Shown: one piece after another, positions 1 to 10,000 of the stretch
Layout: every line of letters begins with the position of its first letter
Numbering within the stretch: position 1 is the stretch's first letter
Assembly (NCBI GenBank): GCA_001662425.1
Contig: BDDC01001932.1
Location: 627 to 12,333 of the forward strand
DNA from: Chlamydomonas sphaeroides
Taxonomy: Eukaryota > Chlorophyta > Chlorophyceae > Chlamydomonadales > Chlamydomonadaceae
Direction: 5' to 3'
Length of the DNA: 11,707 nt
The notes under the pieces: generated by a model
The model's input: only the letters and a program-made list of their open reading frames with translations
What the model was told of the DNA's origin: nothing
Databases searched by the model: none
Translations under genes and position numbers: made by a program

Positions 1-166
1 CTGGTGTGTCGTTTCTGGTGGCGGCACGGCACATGCTTCAAAACCGGGCCCTGCGTTTGCTGCATGTATGCCGGCACAAAGCATTTGGTGTGCTAGTTTC
101 CCCGCTGCTACTCGCGAAGCGTGTGCTGCATGCAATGCACCATCCACGGTGCGGCGAGCACATGGA

Positions 167-259
167 CATGGCGCGTAGGGGGCTCCGGCCCCTGGTCGCC
201 CTATCGCCGGATCACGTCGGGTCAAGCCCGCTGTAATTCTATGTCTATATCTATTTCTG
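167..259 (+). repeat. SINE-like dispersed repeat, copy A
   Basis: One of three related short repeats in the window. It starts with TGGCGCGTAGG (169-179), similar to a Pol III A box. It has a GC-rich T-arm-like hairpin GGGTCAAGCCC (219-229), similar to a B box, and ends in an imperfect T/A-rich tail (TCTATGTCTATATCTATTTCT). The reverse complements of 3740-3803 and 4901-4990 share the core, and the 4901-4990 copy also shares the A-box part and the tail. The tRNA-derived SINE assignment rests on box similarity and layout; no family was identified. Confidence 0.55.
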
Positions 260-788
260 CATACATGCACCACGGCGTGGCCAGCGCATGCAGCTGCAGA
301 ATCGCCAACGCAAGCAAGGACGGAAGCTACCTGGTTGGGAGGGTATAATAATACATGTCCATCAATGGTAACGTGCACGCTGGAGCTCAACCGAGCAAAC
401 ACGTTGGCGTTCAAATGAAGGTCAGTTCAATGCGTGGCTGTCCTATGCTGTGTGCAAAGCTGGTGGGGAGGTATTTAGCAGCAGATATTTCCCGTGCGTA
501 TGGGCGGGAACAGTGTCAGGGGAGATGCAGCTGTCTGCCCCCGATTCGTAGACTTGTGTCGTGGAATAAATCTTTTTCGCGGCGGCCCAGTTCCGCTCGT
601 AGTAGTCACGCGATGATTGAAGGTTTAATCACCAGTAATCACCAGCGGCTGTCGATTGTCCGGCCTCTGCGCGCGGGATGGTGACGAGGCATCAGGAATT
701 GGTTGCGCTTTATTTTCATAGCAGTTAAGTTACACATTCCCGCCCACTACCAGCACCCGGTCGGTGCAGCCGCCACTACTGCAAGCGT

Positions 789-793
789 TATAA
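789..793 (+). promoter_or_regulatory. Candidate TATA box
   Basis: TATAA lies in the context GCGTTATAAGTCC, about 150 bp upstream of the ATG at 945. A start site some 25-30 bp downstream would give a 5' UTR of roughly 125 nt without any upstream ATG. Motif and spacing are the only support; the true start site is not visible. Confidence 0.25.
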
Positions 794-944
794 GTCCTCA
801 TTGTGCAGCAATTACAGCGCAATCACCCGGCCCGGCTTCTTGCTTCTGAGCGCCCTTTCTCCTGGCTGGCGGCCTTGCTGCTGACGCGCGCGCCAGTGAT
901 CAACGTGGGCATTCACCATATTGAGGAGCGTGAACGTCGTAACA

Positions 945-1023
945 ATGGCGTGGCACGCCAACGTCGTATCGTTCATGGCCACGTTGCTGCTGAGCCTTGC
1001 TGCTTGGGACGCAGCGGCTCAAG
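945..1023 (+). CDS. Exon 1: start codon and signal peptide (residues 1-26)
   Basis: The ATG has a strong context, AACAATGGCG. The exon encodes MAWHANVV followed by the hydrophobic core SFMATLLLSLAAW and a small-residue end DAAAQ, a classical secretory signal with likely cleavage in or just after the AAA. I end it at 1023 because the GTGTGC donor at 1024 gives a phase 1 junction, and the split codon G+GC joins exon 2 as ...AAAQ-GCPAMDPC. Donors near 1050 and 1056 would be phase 0 and would not fit exon 2. The exon therefore carries almost nothing but the export signal. Confidence 0.75.
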
Positions 1024-4000
1024 GTGTGCCGAGTTTAATTATGGATGCCGTGCGCGTTAATATGATGATAAGCCCACGCGCGGAAGAAACGAGGCGCAAG
1101 GAATGGTCATACGCGCCGTTCGCTTCAGCGAGCCTGCACCTGTTCACACGTGATATATCAGCAAGGGAATGGACTAAGCAATCTCACGTGTGTCGCAAAT
1201 TTTTTCTGCCGCCGCGCTTGCTTGTGCATCCTCGCGTACGTGCCAACCCGAGGTCGGTCGCTCGGCGGACGTCCAGACGTTCGCGTAACATGCTGTCCAC
1301 GCTCAACCAGTCGACCTAAGAGCATGTTGCTCCAGCGAACAGTTCTCATTTAAACGAGCGTGGCAGCTCCCTCACCCTGCTAACACCTGGCCACACGCCC
1401 GCAGGCTGCCCCGCCATGGACCCTTGCCAACCTGGAGGCACCTGCGTCCCCTCGCCCACCTTTCCCCTGGGCTACACCTGCAATTGCACCTCCGAGTACA
1501 TCGTGCGAACAAACTCCACGATAGCCACCTGCATCGGTGCGTCGGCGGCTGCAGGCATGCCGTGGTAGCCGTGGGCTGGGTTTGACAGCGGGTAATGTTA
1601 GCTAGAGAGGCCGCCGCCCAATACGTGTGTGGTTGTGTGGGCGCCCTTGCTGCCTGCGCTTCATTTCAATTGCCCCGGCAAATCCCAACCGACCAGACAT
1701 CAACGAGTGCAATATCGACACCAACGCGTGCGGACCAGGAACCTGTGTCAATCGGGTGAGCACAAGGCTTGAGGTCGTTGCAGAAGTCGCGGCGCACTAG
1801 GCGCACGTGCTTCCACGGCGATTCATTCATCAGCTGTTAGCTTTGCAGAACCCCCAATGCCGATGCCCTTGTCTGCACTAGAGCTTTTTGCGATGCGCAC
1901 CTCCCCCCGTGCACCATGTATGCGGCCGCGCAGGCTCCAGGATACAGCTGCACGTGCCCCGCCTCCCTCGCTCCCTACGTGACATGGAGCCGGGAGCGCC
2001 GGACGTGTGTGGGTAAGGCTCCTGCCGGCGGCCGCAACGGGGGCAGGGATGTCACACTTTCTGGTGTATGTTGCGCAGCCCCTTCGTGTGACAGCTGCGT
2101 GCCGCCCGGCTGCTGACGACCACCACATGTGCCCGCTGTGCTGCCCCACCAGACCTCAACGGTTGCGCGGTGGGCTTTGTTTACAACGCAACCATTGCGG
2201 CATGCACGGGTGGGTCGGGTTGGCCGTGCTGCTGCTGCGATGAATATCAGGCACCAGTCACGCCATGGTCCCACGCCGGGCGCGGCTGGTGCTCGCTATT
2301 GCACGCACGTGTGGCACGCACGATCTGAAGAACCCCAGCAGATGCATACCAACAGTTTGAAAGCCTCTGAAGGGCACCGGCGCGGCCCTGAACCCGCTGC
2401 TGTCCGTCGCGTCCGCCAGACGTCAACGAGTGCGCCCGAGCGGTCCCTCCCTGCGGCCCCATGCCAGCCTGCACCAACACACCCGGCGGCTTCACCTGGT
2501 GCGATATATACCACGCATGAGCGTGTCCGGGCACGCGCGCCGCAACCAGCTAGGGAGCGAGCACGAACGCCCTTTGCGTGTGCGGTACTGTATGAATGCC
2601 TGTGCCCGCCTCACTCATGTCACAATGCCCACATCCGCGCAGCTCCTGTGACCGGTTTACCAGCTATCCTTTGTACAACGCAGTACGCAAGACCTGCGTC
2701 AGTGAGTCCCGCAGCGAGCTGTCGACACTGCCCCCTGGCCGGCCCTTCGCTGTTAGCGTGCGCTTCTGCTCCCATAGCCGGCTTGGTACGTGTGTAGCCC
2801 GGCGAGCGAGGGCATCTAGTCACCGTCTGGGCGGGATAGGTGCGTGGTGACGGATTGCGTGTACCAAAAACACACGTGCGTGCGACACATTGTGAACTTA
2901 TCCGTCGAACTCGCCAAGTGAACGCAACCGCCGCACCGTGCCGCCCCCGCAGACCCCGTGGATGGCTGCGTGATTGGCTTTGCTCGCAACCCGGACACGG
3001 GTCTATGCGTGGGTGAGCTCGGCAGCGGCTGTCGTGGTTGGCGCAGGGCCACCAAAGCTGCTCCTGCACACGGTGATGGCAGCGTGCACGAGCAGCGCGA
3101 GCCCTTCCCCGATTATCCCGCCATTTGATCTTCTAGACCTTCCACCCTCCTTTCCCCGCACAATACACTGTGCTCGCTGTGCCATTCCCGTCCCTCATCA
3201 GACGCCGACGAATGCGCCCGCCAGCCATCTGTCTGCCCGCCCGAGGCCACCGCCTGCTCCCGGGTCGAGGCCAACGCCTGGTACACATGCGCCTGCCCGC
3301 AACTGCCGGTGGCGTACAACTACAACGCCACTGCCAACAAGTGTCAGAGTGAGGACCGGCCTTCCTTGCTGCACCTTCCACCGCCAGCGGCTGCCTTGCT
3401 TGGCCCATGGCCGGGTTGGCATCCATACCTGCTGGTAACAAGTGTCTTAGCGACCCCCTCCCGCCCGCCCTGACTACCCTGGCCGCCCTGCACGCCCTCC
3501 ACCTAACCCCTGCCCACCCTCAGGCAAGACGGGCGCCTGCGAGTACGGCTGGGGTTTGCAGAACAACGTGTGCACGGGTGAGTCCAGCATATGGGGTATG
3601 CGGGCCCAGCTGCTGCGGCGATTGAATAACTGCAGGGGTACGTAACTGGGACACTGCGGTTGGGGACATGATCATGTCAGCCAAGCCAGAGTGGCAGGCC
3701 AATGTCGGCGTATGCTGTTGATTTAAACATGGAATTATAATGTAGGGTTTATAAGGTACAGCGGGCTTGACCCGCCGTAATTTAAGGAGGTAGGGCGGCC
3801 ATTGCTTATGCGGGTCGCGTCAGTCAATAGCGGGATCAGCACACACATTACCCTTCAATGATGAGTGTCGTGTGCATGCCCTGATGTGAAATAAAAATAG
3901 ATGTGGTTGCGACTTGTGTAAAACACAAGTCATTGCATTCAGGAGGATTGCATTGTATGGGGCGAGCCCCACGCCTACCACCTGTGCCCTGATGTGCCCC

Positions 4001-7000
4001 TTGCAGCGCACCCCTGCGTGCCCAACCCCTGCACTGGACTCAACGAGCGATGCCTGGTGCGTGGGACGCGAGTGTTATAGGCTGGGAAAAGGCGACGCAT
4101 CACCCAATCTCGCTCGTCCCCCCGCACACACGTGTTTGCAACACTTATGCATGCGAGCGCACGCCACCTGCAGCGTCATAATTAGCGTCGTAAAATATAG
4201 ATTGCTATGCCCACTGGGCAGCTGGCGGCTGCGACCAACTGGACCCGCGGCGCGGCCTGCCAGTGCAACGCCGGCTTCACTCGCAACAACCTGGGGATGT
4301 GCGTGGGTGAGCATGGGCGTGGGGAAGGGCAAGATGCACGGGCGTAGCAAGCACTATGCCGCATGCCATGCATAACTCAACTCATTTCTTGGGTTTCCTC
4401 ATCTTGGCGTTCCGCCCATCAATCCCTGCCCTCAGCCGACCTGTGCAACGCTGCAGCCACGCCTTGCGCCAACGGCGCGTGTCGCATGACCGAGGCCGGA
4501 CCCGTCTGCGTCTGCAACGCCGGATGGGCGGGCAACCAGTGTGACGCCTGCGCTGCTGGCTTCACACTGTCCGGCACCGCCTGCGTCCGTAAGCAAGGGA
4601 TTTGGAGATCCGGGGATGCCAAAAATTCTGCGTTAGCTGGCCTTGACGAAGTAGCTTGGAGTTAGTTCACGTACGGTTGCCTGGCTTACCTGGCTTACCT
4701 GGCTTACCTGGCTTACCTGGCTGCACGCGCATCACACATCAGCACTGCAGCACGTGACGGACGGACAACAACCGCAACATACGCCCTGCTGGCACACGCA
4801 GCTGCCACCTGCGCGGCGGTAGGCTGTGTCCGGCGCTGGTTTTGATGGCCATGCATATGCCTTCCACACGCCCGTGCTTTCCGGCCCTTAATCCACCCGT
4901 GGAATAGAAATAGATAAAGGTACAGCGGGTTGGACCCGCCGTGATCTGAGGAGGTAGGGCGACCAGGGGGCCTGGGCCTACGCGCCCTGTCCCCCGGGCC
5001 CACCCGCGACATACACCCGCAGCCGCCATCTGCGTGCGTGGCACTGGGCTGCCCTCGCAATCCCTAGCGCGGGTGTATGTATGTTGACCTCCTACCCCAA
5101 CGGCCCCCTTCCGCAGCCGCCACCTGCGCCGCCCTGGGCTGCTCTCTGGGGCAGTGCTACATGAACGGCACCCAGCCCGTGTGCCTGTGTGACTACGCCT
5201 GGACCGGGGTCCGCTGCGACACCTGCGCCACCGGCTACACCCTGGCGGCCAACGGCACCTGCCTGCCCACCAGTAAGCGAGCATGGGGGACGGCTTGCTT
5301 GTGCAACAGTGTGTGGATGCAAGCTATGCCCTTGGTCGCGCGTGCGGGCGTGTGTTTGCTGAAAGTGCGATCATCTGACGCGCACGCATGCCCCCTGCCC
5401 CGGACCGGCCCTTGCCCACCGTAGCCACGCCCCAGCCCTGTGCTCGCATCCGCTGCTACAACAACGCCACCTGCACCCTGGTGGCGGGCCGGCCCACCTG
5501 CAGGTAGACTACTACAGACGTATATATATGTTTGATCAACATTAGTATTATCACATTTCCGTAAAATTGTAATTCGTGCCACTGCTGCACCCTGGTGGCG
5601 GGCCGGCCGATGTGCAGGCCGGTAGCTATAGGAGCGAGCATGGCCTAGCCAGGCAGATACACGCGCAGCCGGGGCAGTGCCGTGTGATGTGGGGCAGGGC
5701 TAGTGTGCTGTACATATAACGGGCGTTGCGTCGAGGAGCCTGCTGAGGGATGTCACCCTGCCCAGCAATAACAAATGTGTTGCCTGTGTTGCTATGCTGC
5801 CAACTTCAGCTGCCGAGCGGGCTATGCTGGTGCCACCTGCCATACGTGTGCCGCGGGCTACGCAGCGACCGGTGCCGAGTGTTTGCCAGGTGGGTGGGTG
5901 TTGCTTGGAGGGTGTGTGGATTGCCTGCCTGAGCCTCCACGGTCGCCCGGCATGCCTCGTCTTGCTCCCACGCATCCCGCACCCCACGCAACCCAAGCCC
6001 CGCCCGCACTAGCTACCCGTTCTCCATATCCAAGCGACGCCCAATGGAACGGGCACCCACATAGACTGGGGCAGCTGGGGGGAACCACCCCCGGCATATA
6101 TATGCTGGGGATGCCTTGCCCCCCGGCTGCCCCGGCCGTGTCGCTCTACTGGCACATGCTTGTGCCAGTAGAGCGACAAGGTATGTCCCTGCACATCGGT
6201 GGCGGGCGTGGGGACTCTGTCCCACACACGGCCTGCCCTCCTTGATTAAACGACGCGGTAACCATTTCTATTTCTATTTCTATTTCTTTTCTACCCGTGC
6301 TCCGCGTGCCCCGCGCCCGACGTCCCCCACGGCCCCAACATCCCGTGCCCCCCCCCACACCATGCGCACCAAGAAACCTACGCACCCTTCACCGCACACG
6401 CCTTGCATTCTTTCCCCTTCCCTTCGCTGCCCCCGGCGACATTTGCCTCCCGTGCCCTTCAGCCCACGTGCCAGGAGCGTGCCTCCTACACCAAGCACCC
6501 CCTGCTAGCCACCCATGCACCCTACCTTGCCGCGCAGCCGCCCAGGACAGGCCCGTGCCCTTCCCCCATGCGCCCTACACACCATGCCGCATGCCCCACG
6601 CAACGTTGCAGCATCCTAATAATCATATTATCAATTATACAATGACTATCATTATAACGATACAAATAACCCGATTGGTTTCAATAATTATAATATCCCA
6701 TAATATCCCATTATGGTCCCAATAACTCCTTGTCGCACCGCCGTTCCTGCACACAGCCACCACCTGCTCCGGTGTGATTTGCAACAACGGCGTTTGTGCC
6801 CTGGGCACCAGCGGCGCCACGTGCCAGTGTGCGGCAGGATGGGCCGGTCCCTCGTGCAACACATGCGCAGATGGATATGTGCTTGCGAACGACGGATGCG
6901 TCCGTGAGTGGGGCCTGCGTGCGTCTTGCAAGTTGCAAGTAAAGATAGGCAGTCGATACGTGTGTAAACCGTACCCGCTCCCACACCGTCCCACTTATGT

Positions 7001-10000
7001 CTCCAAATGTGCGGCTGCTAATTACCCGTGACCGTCTCGCCCCCATCAACGCAGCCGCCAACGCCACGTGTTCTCGGTCTACCTGCGCTGGAGGCGTCTG
7101 CACGACCAGCTCTGCTGGTGTAGCGATCTGCGTGTGCAACATGGGCTGGACGGGGCAGCGCTGTGACACCTGCGCCCCTGGCTACGTGCGCGTGGGGAGC
7201 GCCTGTCTTCGTGAGTGCTTAGATTGCAAAATTGCAGGCTGTGAGTTAGGCTAGGAATTAAAGGCAGGGGCACATCAGCGTCTTGCAGGCGGGTCCCTCC
7301 CTCAGGATCACTCCCTCGTGTCCATTGATCTTCCCTAGCCGACACCTGTCCTCAGCTCAGCTGTGGTCCCAACGGTGTCTGCTCCGTCACTGCCAGCGGC
7401 GCGCCAGTCTGCACGTGCAATGCCGGCTGGGCCGGGCTCCTCTGCGACCAGTGCGCCGACGGCTTTACGGCCATTGGCTCGGCCTGCGTGTCGTCAGCAG
7501 GTACTTGCACGTGCGCGGCCACACACATTCTGCTAGTCCCGCCGCCTAATCCCGCATTGGGCATACCAGCCATGGTGCATGTGTATTCCACGGTACGCAT
7601 GCCTAATGGCCGGGGCCCCCGCTACCCTGCCGCGCAGCCACTTGCATGCCGCCGCAGTGCTCACCTGAGTGCCGCAACGGAGCATGCGCGGCCCTCGCCA
7701 ACGGCACGTCCTTCTGCTCCTGCCAGCCCGGCTGGGCGGGGCCGCGCTGCGACACCTGCGCGCCCGGCCTCTTGCTGACGAGCAGCGGCGGCGGCTGCGC
7801 GCCAGGTGGGATCTGTTCGGCGGGCCAGGGCGGGGTAGCACATATATAAGCAAGGACACGCGCTGCTGTAGAACAGCCCATCCGTCGGCGGGCTCGCTCT
7901 GGGGTGCGGGTTGTGGCGAGGGTGTGAAAGAACGCGCAGCCAGGAGCGAGCAGCCAGCACCCAGCGGCCAACGAAGCTTCAGCTGATGGGCTCCCTACCC
8001 CACCTATCTCACGGCAGGCAATGTTGGCCTTCGAGATTATCATTCGCATCCGTGCAGTGAAATGCCCACCACCCATGCGACTCTTCTCCTTCGACGCCGC
8101 AAACGATAACACACATCCCCCTGCGCCCCGCCTGCCGGCTGACCGGCCGACCAGCGCCCCACATGCGCTGCCGCGTGTCCCCAAGATGCATGCCCTTCAT
8201 CATGCCCCATCGCGTGCCCCCAACATGCATGCCCACAGCGCCCGCCAACTGCACCGTCGCCCCCTGCGTCAACGGCACCCGCACGCTGCTGGCCAGCGGG
8301 GAGGTGCTCTGCGCCTGCTCGGCAGGATGGGCCGGGCCCGCCTGCGACACCTGCGCAGTCGGCACAGCGCTCAGTGACGGCGCCTGCATCGCGGGTGCGT
8401 TGGCGCAGCAAAGTACGTAGCTGGGGAGGTGTATGTGTTGCTGCGCAAGTAGCGTAGGGCGCAGGGCTACACCACCGAGTGCGAGCCCGCATACGCACGC
8501 ACTTTCCGTTGAGCCGCCGCGCACGTACGCACCCCTAAAAGGTTGAACACACCCCGTGGCGCGCAACCTGCTGGGAGAATTTCGCGGCCGCCCCCTTGTT
8601 ATCGGTATCCGCTCATGTTCCCCGTTGCGCTTCCTCGCCTTGTTGCCCCACAGTCACCCCCTGCACCGGCTACACTTGCGCCAACGGTGGCAAGTGCGTC
8701 CTCACCAACACCACCAGCTCGTCAAATACAATCATCACCACGCCTTACTGCAGCTGCCGGCCCGGCTTCACGCCCTCCACCAACTGCTCCACCTGCGCGA
8801 CTGGATTCAACGGAACCGCCTGCGACGGCTGCTCAGCCGGCTATGTGCAGACGCCCAGCGGCGGCTGCGTGCGTGAGTCCACATGGTTGATTTGCTTTAC
8901 GTAATGTCCGTAGCGGCATCAACTCTAGATGGCCCTGGCGCACTGAACGCACCCCGACCGGCCGCACAGCAGCCAACGAATGCGTGCGCGCGCCGCGCAC
9001 CGCCGCGTAGCTAAGGATGTTCGTTGCGGACTCCATCCATCGCGGCCGCAGCACTGGCATCGGGTTTGTGTGCTCCAGCCAGCCATTCGCCCATGCGCCA
9101 AGCGTCACTCGCCTGTGTGTATCCCGGCCGCCCGTGCCATCCGCAGCCAACCCCTGCGCCTCCAGCACCGCATGCGGCCCCAATGCCAGCTGCGTTCTCG
9201 CTGTGGGCTCCGCCAACGTCACCGCCACCTGCGTCTGCAGGACCGGCTATGCCAACCCGCCCGGCTGCAGCAGCTGCGCGGCCGGTTACATGAGTATCAA
9301 CGGCAGCTGCGTGGGTGAGCCATGGGTGTATTGCAGCCTGCTGGGCATCAGCAGCGAGCGCAGGCCCGCCAGTTTGCTAGCTGCACAGAAGTGCGTGCCG
9401 AGCAGCAACCAGCACTACATGTTGACTTGCATTCACACATTGTCGGCACTCGTCTTCATCCCTCGTTCTCCCGTAGTTGACGTCTGCTCCACCAGCACCA
9501 CCAACTGCAACTGGGCCGGCACCGCCAGCTGCACCCCCAGCGCCGCCGCCTCCGACACCGCCGACTGCACCTGTAAGACCGGATGGAACGGCACCAAGTG
9601 CGACGCCTGCACGACCAACTATGTGGCTGTCAGCGGCAACTGCGTGTGTGAGTGCGCGATGCCAGGCATGCACACGGACGAAGCACCTGCTGTCATCAGG
9701 GTGACCCATGTATAGCAGCGCACAGCCAGGGATCAACTCGCTGCTGCGTGCCCGGACGCACCCTGACGAGTGCCTGCTGCCCTCGTTGCTGCCATTGATA
9801 CATTGCACGTGACTGCGTGCCCCTGGCATGAAGCGCATACATCACGCGCCAACCTCCGTGTGACCCCTCCCCCCAAACCGCAGCCAACGCCTGCCTCAGC
9901 AGCCCCTGCTCTCCCACCGGTACCAACGTCTGCGTGGTTACGAATACCGGCGGCGCGCTGTGCGACTGCAAGACCGGATACACCGGCAGCACCTGCAGCA

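Larger units (their letters stand above)
1..944. other. Upstream intergenic / promoter region
   Basis: I find no credible gene here. Open frames on both strands are short, carry no recognisable domain and lack the strong C/G third-position bias of the exons downstream. The stretch holds a SINE-like repeat (167-259), a 10-bp direct duplication TAATCACCAG at 626-645 and a candidate TATA at 789-793. No ATG occurs between that TATA and 945, which agrees with 945 being the first AUG of the transcript. Confidence 0.6.
4589..5116 (+). other. Intron 13 (phase 1) with tandem repeat and SINE-like copy
   Basis: A 528-bp intron holding the 9-bp tandem repeat at 4680-4722 and SINE-like copy C at 4901-4990. 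A long minus-strand open frame crosses it and exon 14, but it includes the repeat and mirrors the plus-strand exon composition, so I take it as a shadow. It ends TTCCGCAG. Confidence 0.7.
5890..6756 (+). other. Intron 16 (phase 1), longest intron
   Basis: At 867 bp this is the longest intron seen. It holds a fold-back element (about 6081-6212), an ATTTCT-type microsatellite (6265-6288), a C-rich stretch with proline-rich chance frames (6300-6600) and an AT-rich island (6612-6730) with a doubled TAATATCCCA (6691-6710). I searched it for the CxC-GW-G-C-xx-C signature and found none. Confidence 0.7.

Noticed and set aside
355..684. Open frame of 109 residues upstream of the gene
   Set aside because: No recognisable domain, weak codon bias and no splice or polyadenylation context; kept as intergenic.
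1024..1319. Unspliced extension of the signal-peptide frame
   Set aside because: The sequence has no EGF-like cysteine pattern, ends in a stop at 1317-1319 and would disconnect the signal peptide from the EGF exons; the phase 1 donor at 1024 joins perfectly to exon 2.
2129..2797. Plus-strand open frame of 222 residues
   Set aside because: It runs through two introns in a frame that does not read exons 5-7; it is Ala/Pro/Arg-rich with no domain, typical of chance frames in GC-rich DNA.
4680..4722. Repeats considered as a CRISPR array
   Set aside because: Units are contiguous with no spacers and the setting is a eukaryotic intron.
4739..5284. Minus-strand open frame of 181 residues
   Set aside because: It is the Arg/Ser-rich antisense of exon 14 and crosses SINE-like copy C; the plus-strand exon has clear cysteine spacing and splice sites.
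6297..6725. Proline-rich open frame in intron 16, possibly a missed exon
   Set aside because: Pro/His/Thr-rich due to C-rich DNA, with no EGF cysteine spacing and ending in an AT-rich island.
7656..7805. Alternative acceptor inside exon 20 that would remove the extra cysteine
   Set aside because: Using the CAG at 7654-7656 shifts the frame and quickly gives a stop (TGA), so the 7638 start stands.
8009..8566. Minus-strand open frame of 185 residues with a His/Gly-rich repeat
   Set aside because: The apparent repeat comes from the 23-bp direct repeat in intron 20, and the rest is antisense to exon 21.
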